A stretch of DNA of 64,000 nucleotides from Thalassospira sp. ER-Se-21-Dark (GCF_017922435.1 NZ_VDEZ01000003.1:440366-504365); one strand, 5' to 3'. Numbered from the stretch's first letter, positions 45,901 to 55,232 are shown. The notes: generated by a model from the sequence alone, not told the origin. A program made the numbers and translations.

Positions 45901-46578
45901 ATGAAAAAGCTGCATTGGCCAAATTGGGCAAAAAGACACCGGATATGGATATTTCTGACGGCTTTGCTGCATGCGGGTCTGGTTCAGAACGCCTCGGCTT
46001 TTGCCCAATCGCTTCAAACTGAACCAACATCGCAAACTGGCGTCACGTTGATCCCGGGCGGCAGCGCATTTGGCCCCGGCGGCATTTCATCCTCAAACCC
46101 AACCGGCTTTGATCGCAGTTTTACCCCGTCGGCGCGCTATGGCCTGACACTTGGTCCCGATGCAACAGATCCTCACAATCCGGCACAGTACTGGCTTGAA
46201 TTTGGTGGCACGCCGCGTTCTGATCACGGCATGAATGCGCAAATCGGGTTTGGCTATTCACCGTCTCCTGATGTCGGTTTTACCGTCGGACCGTTCCTTG
46301 ATCTTGATGCCGCGACGCCGGGCAATTTCGGTGTTTACCAGACCGATGCATTCGGTATGCAACATCGTGCGCGTTCAAGGTTCGGTTTTACCGGCACAGG
46401 CTTGACCAACGATGCCGGACTTGCTGGCTCCCTGTCCTACATGCCGCTCGAAGATATCTGGATCGGTCTGCATGGCTCGGTTTCACGTGATTTGACCACA
46501 ACGAGCCCCAGTGACGGTCTACTTGATGGCATTGATGCCATGTTGGGGCTGACGGCCAGATACCGGATCCAGTTCTGA
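45901..46578 (+). CDS. Exported hypothetical protein, probable outer-membrane beta-barrel
   Basis: I do not recognise a family. The 225-residue product has an N-terminal basic region and hydrophobic core (HRIWIFLTALLHAGLV) ending ASAFAQ, so it is exported. The rest is Gly/Ser/Asp-rich with alternating polar and hydrophobic stretches (YWLEFGGTP, AQIGFGYS, VGFTVGPFLDL, IWIGLHGSVS, MLGLTARYRIQF). It ends in a C-terminal Phe, the usual signal for outer-membrane barrel assembly. It has its own 218-base upstream gap in which I see nothing distinctive. Confidence 0.6.
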   Translation: MKKLHWPNWAKRHRIWIFLTALLHAGLVQNASAFAQSLQTEPTSQTGVTLIPGGSAFGPGGISSSNPTGFDRSFTPSARYGLTLGPDATDPHNPAQYWLEFGGTPRSDHGMNAQIGFGYSPSPDVGFTVGPFLDLDAATPGNFGVYQTDAFGMQHRARSRFGFTGTGLTNDAGLAGSLSYMPLEDIWIGLHGSVSRDLTTTSPSDGLLDGIDAMLGLTARYRIQF

Positions 46579-46695
46579 TATTGCAATCGCGCACCGTATG
46601 CCAACGCCCCTGACAATTCCCAATTCGGATGTTGCGCAGCGCTGGCAGTGCTGTATGACTGTTTGAAAGCAAACCAACGGGACATCCAGACACGC

Positions 46696-47682
46696 ATGAG
46701 CCATTCGCTCCCTCCTGAACAGGCTGTACTTGGACCACCATTCGATGCCTGCAACGAACTGGCAGCTGCAAAGAATGCCAATCTGTATCGTGCCGCAATG
46801 CGCCTTTCGCCCGAACGGCAGCGTTTCTTTCTGGCAGCCTATGCATCAATGCGGGTGATCGACGATATCGTCGATGACGGGTTCCTTGAACTTCCCGATG
46901 CCGAGCGCGATGCCCAACGCGAATTTGTCCTGCAAACCATTCATCAATGGCAAGCACAGGTCATCGCCGCCAAGGCAGATCTGGATAATCCGCTGCCCGA
47001 AAACGGCCCTTTGTCGGCTGAGGTCTATCAGGCCCTGCGCTTGACCTTGGGACGCAGCGACCTTCCCGCAGATCCATGGATCGAACTGGCTGACGCGCTT
47101 CATCGTGACATCGCCGAAGAACCGATGGACGAATGGGACGATTTTATCGCCTATTGCGAAGGGGCAACCGCGGCACCGGCATCGATTTTTGTTTATCTGT
47201 TGTCGGCCCGATATGACGCAGAGATCGGCTATACCTCGCCACTGACCAATCCGCCGCTCTATCACGCGCGGGACATGGCTATCTTTTGCTATATCATCCA
47301 CATCCTGCGCGACCTGCCCGAAGACATCAAAGGCCCCGACCGCCTTGTCACCATCCCCTCAGAAGTCCTGATCGCTGCTGACATCACCCTTGGTGAAATC
47401 CGCAATGCCATCGGTCAGGGCAAATATGGTGATCTCGATTATCTCGGTAAAATCCTGCTCGAACATGCATGGGAGCATTTCGAAACCGGGCAAGCCAGAT
47501 CGGGTGAATTGTTGTCCGTTCTGGATACGGACGAGGCCGATACCTTATCGCGTCTGTTCACCGTCTATATCGAACTGGGCGGAGCCATGATGGAAAACGG
47601 CTATGCAGGGTTCCTGACCGAACGCGATGAAATCATGCAAAGCACGGCCCAGAACAGCCTGCCTGACGTCAAAAAGGACTAG
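46696..47682 (+). CDS. Squalene/phytoene synthase-family protein
   Basis: This 328-residue protein has the all-helical isoprenoid head-to-head synthase fold. The first aspartate-rich motif is in RVIDDIVDDG near residue 55, the second in IIHILRDLPEDIKGPDRL near 210, and CEGATAAPASIFVYLLSARY lies between them. Residues for prenyl diphosphate and Mg binding are thus present. No other carotenoid or hopanoid gene lies nearby, so the product is unknown; members also include non-enzymatic assembly factors (NDUFAF6-type). ATG 46696 is used although the frame is open from GTG 46648. A terminator follows. Confidence 0.78.
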   Translation: MSHSLPPEQAVLGPPFDACNELAAAKNANLYRAAMRLSPERQRFFLAAYASMRVIDDIVDDGFLELPDAERDAQREFVLQTIHQWQAQVIAAKADLDNPLPENGPLSAEVYQALRLTLGRSDLPADPWIELADALHRDIAEEPMDEWDDFIAYCEGATAAPASIFVYLLSARYDAEIGYTSPLTNPPLYHARDMAIFCYIIHILRDLPEDIKGPDRLVTIPSEVLIAADITLGEIRNAIGQGKYGDLDYLGKILLEHAWEHFETGQARSGELLSVLDTDEADTLSRLFTVYIELGGAMMENGYAGFLTERDEIMQSTAQNSLPDVKKD

Positions 47683-47706
47683 GCTTTCAAAGCCCGCCGC
47701 AAAAGA

Positions 47707-47739
47707 AAACCCCGCCAACTTGGCGGGGTTTGTTGTTTT
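47707..47739. terminator. Bidirectional terminator between prenyl-synthase-like gene and pgk
   Basis: AAACCCCGCC / GGCGGGGTTT forms a 10-bp stem with a 5-nt loop, flanked by A-rich sequence on the left and TGTTGTTTT on the right. It lies in the convergent gap and can serve both genes. Confidence 0.88.
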
Positions 47740-47757
47740 GTACTCAAACCAAACGGC

Positions 47758-48954
47758 TTAGCTGGCGCGAAGGGCCGCCACACCCGGAAGGGTCTTGCCT
47801 TCCAGCCATTCCAGGAACGCACCACCTGCGGTCGAGACATAGGAAAATGCCTGATCAGAATCGGCATGACGCAGGGCTGCGACCGTGTCGCCACCGCCCG
47901 CAACCGACAGAAGCTTGCCGGCCTTGGTCAGTTCTGCTGCATGCTGGGCGACCGAAACGGTTGCCGTGTCAAACGGGGTAATTTCAAACGCACCCAACGG
48001 GCCGTTCCAGACCAGCGTTTCACAAGTCTCGAGACGCTTGTTCAGGTCTTCGATGGTTGCCGGACCGGCATCAAGGATCATGCCCTCTGCCGCGACGTCG
48101 TTGATATCACAAACATCATACGGCGCATTGGCGGCAAATTCCTTGGCCACCAAACCATCGACCGGCAGGACGATTTCGCAATTGGCAGCTTCGGCCTTTT
48201 TGAAAATCTCACGCGCGGTATCAAGCAGGTCATGCTCGCACAGTGACTTGCCAACATTGACACCCTTGGCTGCCAGGAAGGTGTTGGCCATGCCACCGCC
48301 AATCACCAGCTGATCGACCTTGGCAACAAGGTTGCCCAGCAGATCAAGCTTGGTGGAAATCTTCGCACCGCCAACAATCGCCATCACCGGATGTTTTGGC
48401 GCTTCCAGCGCATTGCCAAGCGCTTCAAGCTCAGCCTGCATCAAACGACCGGCATAGGCCGGAAGCGCGCGTGCCAGACCCTCGGTCGAGGCGTGTGCGC
48501 GGTGCGCGCAGGAAAACGCGTCATTGACATACATATCGCCAAGCTTTGCCAGCTCAGTGACAAAGGCCGGGTCGTTCTTTTCTTCTTCGGCGTGGTAACG
48601 CAGGTTTTCCAGAAGCGCGATTTCGCCGTCTTTCAGGCTGTTGACCACGCTTGCCGCCGCATCACCGATGCAATCATCCGCAAACTTCACCGGACGGCCA
48701 AGCTGCTTTGCAAGGGCATCGGCAACCGGTTTCAGGCTCATTTCCGGGACGCGCGCACCTTTGGGACGACCGAAATGCGTAATCACCACCAGTTTCGCCC
48801 CGGCATCGGCCAGTTCGATCAGGCCCGGTACGGTGCGGTCGATACGAGTCGTATCGCCAACAACACCATCCTTCATCGGAACGTTAAGATCAGCGCGCAG
48901 CAAAACGCGCTTGCCAGCGACATTGACACCGTCAAGCGTATTGAAGTCAGCCAT
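47758..48954 (-). CDS. pgk: Phosphoglycerate kinase
   Basis: It transfers phosphate between 1,3-bisphosphoglycerate and ADP in glycolysis. The 398-residue protein has the N-terminal substrate-binding [20 protein letters not shown] and [19 protein letters not shown], the hinge-region [17 protein letters not shown], and the C-terminal nucleotide site [19 protein letters not shown] with [12 protein letters not shown] and [18 protein letters not shown]. It is the usual length. No gap or fba gene is adjacent. It is convergent with the prenyl-synthase-like gene; the 151-base gap to dapF upstream holds nothing obvious. Confidence 0.96.
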   Translation of the reverse strand: MADFNTLDGVNVAGKRVLLRADLNVPMKDGVVGDTTRIDRTVPGLIELADAGAKLVVITHFGRPKGARVPEMSLKPVADALAKQLGRPVKFADDCIGDAAASVVNSLKDGEIALLENLRYHAEEEKNDPAFVTELAKLGDMYVNDAFSCAHRAHASTEGLARALPAYAGRLMQAELEALGNALEAPKHPVMAIVGGAKISTKLDLLGNLVAKVDQLVIGGGMANTFLAAKGVNVGKSLCEHDLLDTAREIFKKAEAANCEIVLPVDGLVAKEFAANAPYDVCDINDVAAEGMILDAGPATIEDLNKRLETCETLVWNGPLGAFEITPFDTATVSVAQHAAELTKAGKLLSVAGGGDTVAALRHADSDQAFSYVSTAGGAFLEWLEGKTLPGVAALRAS

Positions 48955-49105
48955 TATCTGAACCTGCTTTTGAGTTTCACAAAAGACGGGATTGGGTGTC
49001 CCGACATGGATTGAACCAAATCCTGATGCGCCTTGTTTTGCCCGATCACCTCATCCGACGCAAGGCCAGATCAAACCGGTCAAAAGACCAATCAGGAAAA
49101 CCTGA

Positions 49106-49951
49106 TCAATGGTTTCCCAGAAGGGACGCGTGCAAAAAGCCAGAAAAACTGGTCGCGACCGGGCCGGTCATCAACACATGATCGTCAGGCAGCCATTCAA
49201 TGGTCAGTGGCCCACCATCAAGGATTACTTCGACCTTGCGACTGGTCAGGCCGCGGCGTGCAGCCGCAACACCAGCCGCACAGGCACCTGTCCCACACGC
49301 ACGGGTCACGCCGACACCGCGTTCCCAAACGCGCATGCGGATCTTGTTTTCATCAATGATGCTGCAAACTTCGATATTGGCGCGTTCCGGGAACATTTCG
49401 TGATGTTCAAGCACCGGACCGAATTTCTCGATATCAATCGACTCGGCGTCATCAACAAAGAAAACACCATGCGGGTTGCCAACATTGACACCCACCGCAT
49501 CTGAAAGCGGGCCGAGTGAAAGCGGAATATGATTGGTATCGACAGCATCGGACAGCGGAATATCACGCCAATCGAGTTTGACCTGCCCCATATCAACTGT
49601 GACACGGCCATCGGCCAGACCATTGGCATCCAGCAAACCGACAACGGTTTCAATGATCACGTCTTTGCGGCCAAGTTCGCCCATGACGATATTGGCCACA
49701 CAGCGGGTCGCATTGCCACACGCCTGCACCTCGCCGCCATCATTGTTACGGATGCGCATAAAGGCATCGGCCAGATCATCGCGGGCCGGTTCGATGACGA
49801 TCAACTGATCGCAACCGACCCCGGTTTTGCGATCGGCAATACGGGCAGCGGTCGCGTCATCAAGATCAAGCACAGCGGGATCGCGTCGTCCGTCAAAGAC
49901 AACGAAATCATTTCCCAAACCATGCATTTTGACAAAAGGAATACCGTTCAT
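49106..49951 (-). CDS. dapF: Diaminopimelate epimerase
   Basis: DapF converts LL- to meso-diaminopimelate for lysine and peptidoglycan synthesis, using two cysteines as acid and base. The 281-residue protein begins PFVKMHGLGNDFVVFDGR. The first catalytic Cys is in GGEVQACGNATRCVA and the second in GVGVTRACGTGACAAGVAA. Substrate-contact segments VNVGNPHGVFFVDD and RANIEVC are present. ATG 49949-49951 is preceded by AAGGCGGG; the longer open frame to 50113 is not family-like. Confidence 0.95.
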   Translation of the reverse strand: MNGIPFVKMHGLGNDFVVFDGRRDPAVLDLDDATAARIADRKTGVGCDQLIVIEPARDDLADAFMRIRNNDGGEVQACGNATRCVANIVMGELGRKDVIIETVVGLLDANGLADGRVTVDMGQVKLDWRDIPLSDAVDTNHIPLSLGPLSDAVGVNVGNPHGVFFVDDAESIDIEKFGPVLEHHEMFPERANIEVCSIIDENKIRMRVWERGVGVTRACGTGACAAGVAAARRGLTSRKVEVILDGGPLTIEWLPDDHVLMTGPVATSFSGFLHASLLGNH

Positions 49952-50025
49952 ACCCGCCTTATAGTCGTGATTCCAAAGCACGTCCATATGTGGGTTATTC
50001 ACAGTGTCGCGCAACCTCGCCCCGA

Positions 50026-50688
50026 TCAAACCCGGCGATGCGACCGTCTGTGATGACGGATCAGGAAAAACCAGCATAACCACATGACAACCGAAACTGT
50101 CGCAGCCCCCCAAATGGCAGGCATCGGATCAGCGGCCGAACTTTGCGCGCCGAGCCAGGCACACACAATCACGTATGGAACCGTGCCGATCAGATAGCCA
50201 AAGCCGAACTTCACAAATCGCATCCGGGTCACGCCGGCCAGACAGCATGACACTTCGGGCAGGATCGGCATTGCACGGCAAATCATCAAGACAATCAGGC
50301 CATAACGTGAAAAGACCTCCTCCATCTCGCTGAGACGCTCTTCATCGGAGATGATTCGACGCAGAACCGAACGGCCAAATTTCGTGCTGATCCCATATCC
50401 CATCGCACCAGCGGTGATCATACCGGTTCCAGCGGCCAATGCGCCGCCAAGTGGCCCCAGGAAATATCCCGCCAACACGGTAACCGTCATCGTCGGTACA
50501 GCAATGAACAAATCCGCCACCAAAAGCGCAATGACAATCGTCGCGACAAGCCACGCATCAATTTGCTCGGCATATTCCAGCCAGCGCACGACATCATCGC
50601 GTTGCAAAAGCCCGGTTGCGATCAATATCCCGAAGGTCGCAGCAAAGCAGGTCGCAAGCACCAGTCCGGTTTTCAGAAGATCTTTCAT
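50026..50688 (-). CDS. VTT/DedA-type (TVP38-like) membrane protein
   Basis: This 220-residue inner-membrane protein of the VTT-domain superfamily (TVP38/TMEM64, DedA relatives) includes members implicated in lipid scrambling or membrane homeostasis. It has about five hydrophobic segments. The family-type re-entrant motif is PTMTVTVLAGYFLGPLGGAL, followed by the amphipathic YGISTKFGRSVLRRI and the signature VLMICRAMPILPEVSCCLAG, with the conserved Arg-x-x-P and a Gly. A conspicuous Cys-Cys pair replaces the more usual residues there. It starts 6 bases after the SDR stop, so the two genes form an operon. Confidence 0.85.
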   Translation of the reverse strand: MKDLLKTGLVLATCFAATFGILIATGLLQRDDVVRWLEYAEQIDAWLVATIVIALLVADLFIAVPTMTVTVLAGYFLGPLGGALAAGTGMITAGAMGYGISTKFGRSVLRRIISDEERLSEMEEVFSRYGLIVLMICRAMPILPEVSCCLAGVTRMRFVKFGFGYLIGTVPYVIVCAWLGAQSSAADPMPAIWGAATVSVVMWLCWFFLIRHHRRSHRRV

Positions 50689-50694
50689 GATTGC

Positions 50695-51465
50695 CTACCC
50701 CTTGCGCAAAATTGACTTCATCAGGGACGGCGACAACCGGGTGACCACCGGGATCAACCGTGCCTTGCCGACATAGATTTCATCCTGCCCGGCAAGAATG
50801 CCGTCATGAATGGCAAGGGCGGCCTGCTGTGCGGGGATCTTGGCAATGTCGCGGCTTGCGGTCATGGGGGTGTCGACCACCGGCAAGAACACCTCGCTGA
50901 TGGCAATCGGCAGGTCTGCGGCAATAAGTTGGTAACGCAGGCTTTGGGAAAAGCTGTGAAGCGCAGCTTTGCTGGCGCAATAAATCGCACTGCCCGTCTT
51001 GGGAAAAAAGGCCAGCCCGGAAGACACATTTACGATGCGACTCCAGACCCCGGCCCGTTGCGGCGTGCCGGTATGGCCCTGTTCTGTCCATGCCTTGATC
51101 ACCGCATGACATATGCGGATGGGCGCCTGCAGGTTAATCGCAATTTCCCGATCCGCCAGAGACGCGCTGAATTCCACATCTGTCAAAACGCCCCTTTCTT
51201 GTACCGCGGCGTTATTGATCACAAGGTCAAGGCGCGGAACATCGCGCAAAATATCGGCCATCATCGCATCAACGGATGCAGGATAGGCCAGATCTGCGCA
51301 CACCGTTTGCAAACCCGCATAGTGGTCTTTCAGGTCATGAAGCTTCACCTCGGACCGGCCATGCGCGATCACGTTAAAACCCTGCGCATGATAAATGCCC
51401 AGCAATTCGCGTCCGATTCCCGATGTTGCCCCGGTAATAAGGACAGTTCCTGATTGTGTGTTCAT
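50695..51465 (-). CDS. Short-chain dehydrogenase/reductase
   Basis: This 256-residue classical SDR has the cofactor motif TGATSGIGRELLG, NNAAV in LVINNAAVQERG, the catalytic serine in NVSSGLAFFPKTG, YCASK for the Tyr/Lys pair, and VVDTPMTA after the active site. Substrate is unknown. It is the first gene of a short unit with the VTT membrane protein and diverges from a Crp/Fnr-type regulator across 90 bases. Confidence 0.87.
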   Translation of the reverse strand: MNTQSGTVLITGATSGIGRELLGIYHAQGFNVIAHGRSEVKLHDLKDHYAGLQTVCADLAYPASVDAMMADILRDVPRLDLVINNAAVQERGVLTDVEFSASLADREIAINLQAPIRICHAVIKAWTEQGHTGTPQRAGVWSRIVNVSSGLAFFPKTGSAIYCASKAALHSFSQSLRYQLIAADLPIAISEVFLPVVDTPMTASRDIAKIPAQQAALAIHDGILAGQDEIYVGKARLIPVVTRLSPSLMKSILRKG

Positions 51466-51555
51466 ATTGGCTTCCCATCCGCGTAGTCTGGTGTTCAGAT
51501 CAGCGACAGTTGGCCATTACGCAGTGGGACTGGCATTAACCCGGGTTTATTGGGC

Positions 51556-52140
51556 ATGAACATTTACGATTTGATCGAACAGCTCAGGGCTGATCCGGAT
51601 CTGGCACCAAAGATACGGACCACAACCCACGCCAAAGGCAGCCAGATCATCAAACAGGGTGAGGTTTGCGGCGATGTGATTTTTCTGCGCAAAGGCCTTG
51701 CACAGATGTCCTATGTCACATTCGAGGGCAAGGAATGGATCAAAAGCTTCTTTGCGGAAAATGCGATCATGGGAGCAAGGCGTTGCCAGATCCTGGGCGA
51801 GCCCAGCCACTTTGCCATCACATGTCTTGAGGACTGCGAAATTACGTCCGTGCCCTATGACGGCTTGCGCAAACTTGCCGCACGTTCACCGGACCTGATG
51901 GCGATCTTTTTTGATTTCAACGAACAGGTCAGCATGCGCAAGGAAAAGCGCGAATACGAATTCCTGTGCCTGTCCGCCCAGGATCGATATCAGGGGTTTC
52001 TTGAAGATTACGCCCATATTGTCCCGCGCCTGACACAGGCACAGATCGCAAGCTTTATCGGCATTACGCCAATCGCACTGTCGCGCATCCGAAAAAGGAT
52101 AAATCAGGCAGAAAGTCGCGGGGTTGTCGGCGCACAATAG
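51556..52140 (+). CDS. Crp/Fnr-family transcriptional regulator lacking the N-terminal Fe-S cysteine set
   Basis: This 194-residue protein has an N-terminal cyclic-nucleotide-binding-like barrel (GSQIIKQGEVCGDVIFLRKG, GKEWIKSFFAENAIMG), a long dimerisation helix (about 115-140) and a C-terminal helix-turn-helix, LTQAQIASFIGITPIALSRI. The C-x2-C-x7-C arrangement seen in the other regulator of this window is absent and the cyclic-AMP phosphate-cassette motif is not evident, so its signal is unknown. The SDR and VTT genes (divergent) are plausible targets. Its 3' end overlaps the opposing acetyltransferase-like gene by 37 bases. Confidence 0.85.
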   Translation: MNIYDLIEQLRADPDLAPKIRTTTHAKGSQIIKQGEVCGDVIFLRKGLAQMSYVTFEGKEWIKSFFAENAIMGARRCQILGEPSHFAITCLEDCEITSVPYDGLRKLAARSPDLMAIFFDFNEQVSMRKEKREYEFLCLSAQDRYQGFLEDYAHIVPRLTQAQIASFIGITPIALSRIRKRINQAESRGVVGAQ

Positions 52141-52610
52141 CGCACCTTGCTTGGCGCATAACCGGCCCGGGAAAAATAGGCCCTGAGACGTTCATCCGGT
52201 TCACCAAGCGAGACATAGACATTGCTACACGCATGCACGCGGGCAAGTCGGCTCATGGCATCGCGCATGGCATCAAGGACATAGTCGCCCGACACGATTT
52301 CAACCGCCATCACATTGTCGACATGCAAGACAACGCCATCGGTCATGTCATCGCGGACATAATACGAAAACAGTCCATGGATATAGCCACGCTCGTTGGC
52401 GATCACGATGATGCCGCGCTCACGTTGCCAGAGGATGTCATCACCGTCGGTGCCTGCACCAACGGAATCCTTGTTAACCGGCATGCAATACTGATCGACG
52501 AATGCACGCCAACGGTCAAAAGACATGTCGACTTTCAACATCTGAACCAGCGGATATGTCATATCCGCTGTCTGTGCTGTAAGTGGAAGTGACTTATAGG
52601 CTTCTGACAT
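52104..52610 (-). CDS. Putative GNAT-like acetyltransferase under an FNR box
   Basis: This 168-residue cytoplasmic protein is tentatively of GNAT fold. Central strands are ERGIIVIANERGYIHGLFSY and VLHVDNVMAVEIVSG, a helix follows in DYVLDAMRDAMSRLAR, and the C-terminal segment LRAYFSRAGYAPSKVRYC resembles the last GNAT strand-helix. The acetyl-CoA loop Q/R-x-x-G-x-G/A is not clearly present, so the enzymatic assignment is weak. A perfect FNR box lies 54 bases upstream of its start, so it is probably switched on when oxygen is low. Confidence 0.6.
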   Translation of the reverse strand: MSEAYKSLPLTAQTADMTYPLVQMLKVDMSFDRWRAFVDQYCMPVNKDSVGAGTDGDDILWQRERGIIVIANERGYIHGLFSYYVRDDMTDGVVLHVDNVMAVEIVSGDYVLDAMRDAMSRLARVHACSNVYVSLGEPDERLRAYFSRAGYAPSKVRYCAPTTPRLSA

Positions 52611-52663
52611 GATCCTGCCCTCTGGAATTTAGCAGATCATGCCGGAAATAAATCGGCCCCACC

Positions 52664-52677
52664 TTGATGTGCATCAA
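52664..52677. promoter_or_regulatory. Perfect FNR box TTGATGTGCATCAA
   Basis: It is an exact match to the FNR/FnrL consensus TTGAT-N4-ATCAA. Its centre lies 60 bases upstream of the minus-strand acetyltransferase-like start, so a transcription start about 41 bases away would leave a leader of about 19 nt, the classic activator geometry. It is less well placed for ccoN. Confidence 0.9.
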
Positions 52678-52785
52678 CACCTTTTGAGGGTTTGGCGCGC
52701 ATAAACACAGCCAGTACAGAAGTACCCAGCCGAAGGGCCAATACGTTTCCGCCGATTGAATTTCTGACGGGTTTGCAAGCCGAGA

Positions 52786-52799
52786 TTGACGTAGGTCAA
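52786..52799 (+). promoter_or_regulatory. FNR box TTGACGTAGGTCAA upstream of ccoN
   Basis: TTGAC-N4-GTCAA is a symmetric FNR/FixK-type site, as expected for a cbb3 oxidase operon. With the usual -41.5 spacing, the transcript would have a leader of about 180 nt. That leader contains a hairpin, AACTGCCC (52958-52965) with GGGCAGTT (52977-52984), shortly before the ccoN ribosome site. Apart from the two FNR boxes and this hairpin I see nothing in the 403-base gap 52611-53013. Confidence 0.88.
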
Positions 52800-53013
52800 T
52801 GGCTTTTGGATGAACTGTCCGCATACTCGCCGAACGAATTGGGAAACCTCGCCCGGAATAACGCGCCCTGACTTTCAGACAAGGTGCATTTTGGGTGGGG
52901 CTTTTTGTGCAGGTGGACCGAAGATCAAGAAGGTCGTCGGTTCATCGGGACTATTGAAACTGCCCGAGAGGGTTTTGGGCAGTTCACCCGACCACCTTGA
53001 ACGGGAGTCAAGC

Positions 53014-54486
53014 ATGAGCCAGGGGAGCATGGCACAGGCAGCATCGCCTTCAGTTGCTGTCAATTATAATATGGACGTTGTGCGCTGGGCCGCACTTGCG
53101 ACCGTATTTTGGGGAGTAGTCGGATTTTTGGTGGGCGATGTCATTGCATGGCAGCTCGCATTTCCGGTTCTCAATTTTGATACAGAATTTCTGAACTTCG
53201 GACGACTGCGTCCGCTGCACACTTCGGCAGTGATCTTTGCCTTTGGCGGTAACGCGCTTCTGGCAACGTCATTCTATGTCGTGCAGCGTACCTGCCGCGC
53301 ACCGCTTTATGGCGGCCGCGCACTTCCGGCGTTCGTGTTCTGGGGGTACCAGCTGTTCATCGTGATGGCGGCCATCGGTTATGTCACCGGTGTGACCCAG
53401 GGTCGTGAATATGCCGAACCGGAATGGTTCGTTGATATCTGGATCACGATCGTCTGGGTTTGCTATCTGGCAATGTTTGTCGGCACCCTTTTGAAACGTA
53501 CCGAGCCGCACATTTACGTCGCGAACTGGTTCTATCTGGCCTTTATCGTGACCATTGCGATGCTCCATCTTGGCAACAACCTTGCCATTCCGGTCTCGTT
53601 CATGGGCACGAAGTCCTATTCGATGTTCTCGGGCGTGCAGGATGCATTGACCCAGTGGTGGTACGGCCATAACGCTGTGGGCTTCTTCCTGACGGCTGGC
53701 TTCCTCGGCATGATGTACTACTTCATTCCGAAACGTGCCGAACGTCCGGTTTATTCCTATCGCCTGTCGATCATCCACTTCTGGGCGCTGATCTTCCTGT
53801 ATATCTGGGCTGGTCCGCACCACCTGCACTACACCGCACTTCCTGACTGGGCACAGACCCTTGGCATGACCTTCTCGATCATGCTGTGGATGCCGTCATG
53901 GGGCGGGATGATCAACGGTCTGATGACGCTTTCGGGCGCCTGGGACAAACTGCGCACGGACCCGGTTCTGCGCTTCATGGTGGCGGCTGTCGGTTTCTAC
54001 GGCATGTCAACCTTCGAAGGCCCGGTCATGTCGATCAAGGCGGTCAACGGCCTGTCGCACTATACCGACTGGACCATTGGTCACGTGCATTCCGGTGCTC
54101 TTGGCTGGGTTGCCTTCGTATCTTTCGGTGCGATCTACTTCCTGATCCCGGTCCTTTGGCACCGTGAACGCCTGTATTCGATGCGCCTTGTGGCTCATCA
54201 CTTCTGGCTCGGCACCATCGGGATCGTTCTTTACATCACCTCGATGTGGGTTTCGGGGATCATGCAGGGCCTGATGTGGCGCGCCTATGACGACCTTGGC
54301 TTCCTGCAGTATTCCTTCATCGAAACTGTCGAGGCAATGCATCCCTACTACATCATTCGTGCAACCGGTGGCCTGCTGTTCTTGCTGGGTTCGCTGCTGA
54401 TGGTCTGGAACATCTACAAGACCATCAAGGGTGACCTCCGTAACGAAGCACCAATCGGCACACCTGCACCCGTTGCAGCCGAATAA
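53014..54486 (+). CDS. ccoN: Cytochrome cbb3 oxidase catalytic subunit I
   Basis: This is the catalytic subunit of the high-affinity terminal oxidase, housing low-spin heme b and the heme b3-CuB centre. The 490-residue protein has twelve predicted membrane helices. Landmark segments are [20 protein letters not shown] (heme b His), [19 protein letters not shown] (CuB His and the cross-linked Tyr region), [18 protein letters not shown] (CuB His pair) and [15 protein letters not shown] (heme His ligands). ATG 53014 follows GGGAG; the open frame back to 52810 lies in the regulatory region. It is first in ccoNOQP. Confidence 0.97.
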   Translation: MSQGSMAQAASPSVAVNYNMDVVRWAALATVFWGVVGFLVGDVIAWQLAFPVLNFDTEFLNFGRLRPLHTSAVIFAFGGNALLATSFYVVQRTCRAPLYGGRALPAFVFWGYQLFIVMAAIGYVTGVTQGREYAEPEWFVDIWITIVWVCYLAMFVGTLLKRTEPHIYVANWFYLAFIVTIAMLHLGNNLAIPVSFMGTKSYSMFSGVQDALTQWWYGHNAVGFFLTAGFLGMMYYFIPKRAERPVYSYRLSIIHFWALIFLYIWAGPHHLHYTALPDWAQTLGMTFSIMLWMPSWGGMINGLMTLSGAWDKLRTDPVLRFMVAAVGFYGMSTFEGPVMSIKAVNGLSHYTDWTIGHVHSGALGWVAFVSFGAIYFLIPVLWHRERLYSMRLVAHHFWLGTIGIVLYITSMWVSGIMQGLMWRAYDDLGFLQYSFIETVEAMHPYYIIRATGGLLFLLGSLLMVWNIYKTIKGDLRNEAPIGTPAPVAAE

Positions 54487-54500
54487 GGGGGGAACCAGAG

Positions 54501-55232
54501 ATGCTTCTTAAAAAACACCATATCGTAGAAAAGAACGTCTTCTTTCTGATCCTTGGTATTTTCCTGACCATCATCATCGGCGGTATCGTTGAAATTGTAC
54601 CGTTGTTCACGATGGAACAGACCATTGAGAAAGTGGAAGGTGTCCGTCCCTATTCGCCACTCGAACAGGCCGGTCGTAACATCTATCTCCGTGAAGGTTG
54701 CTATAACTGCCATTCCCAGCAGATCCGTCCGTTCCGTGACGAGGTCGAACGTTATGGCCATTACAGCCTTGCAGCAGAATCGATGTATGACCATCCGTTC
54801 CAGTGGGGGTCAAAACGAACCGGTCCGGATCTGGCACGTGTCGGCGGAAAATATTCCAACGCATGGCATGTGGCCCACCTGATTGACCCGCGCGCTGTTG
54901 TGCCGGAATCGATCATGCCGGGTTATCCGTTCCTGGCGGAACGCAAACTGAATTTCGATGACGCTCAGGCACATCTCGAGACCCTCAAGATGGTAGGTGT
55001 CCCCTACACAGACGAGATGATCGAGGCAGCCAAGGCAGACCTGTATCTGCAGGCCAGCGAGGATGCGGCCTATGACGATGATTTCCTCGCGCGCTATCCG
55101 AATGCGGCAACAGGTGACTTTGACGGCAACCCGGCAGAACTGACCGAAATGGATGCGCTTGTTGCGTACCTGCAGGTCCTGGGCCGGATGGTCGACTTCA
55201 CCACCTACAACCCGCAGATGAACCTGCGCTAA
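54501..55232 (+). CDS. ccoO: Cytochrome cbb3 oxidase subunit II (mono-heme c)
   Basis: This membrane-anchored c-type cytochrome passes electrons to CcoN. The 243 residues contain an N-terminal anchor helix ([20 protein letters not shown], about 14-33), the heme-binding CYNCH in [15 protein letters not shown] near 72, a distal Met in [10 protein letters not shown], and the family-conserved [20 protein letters not shown]. It lies 14 bases after ccoN with GGGGGGA just upstream of the start. Confidence 0.97.
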   Translation: MLLKKHHIVEKNVFFLILGIFLTIIIGGIVEIVPLFTMEQTIEKVEGVRPYSPLEQAGRNIYLREGCYNCHSQQIRPFRDEVERYGHYSLAAESMYDHPFQWGSKRTGPDLARVGGKYSNAWHVAHLIDPRAVVPESIMPGYPFLAERKLNFDDAQAHLETLKMVGVPYTDEMIEAAKADLYLQASEDAAYDDDFLARYPNAATGDFDGNPAELTEMDALVAYLQVLGRMVDFTTYNPQMNLR

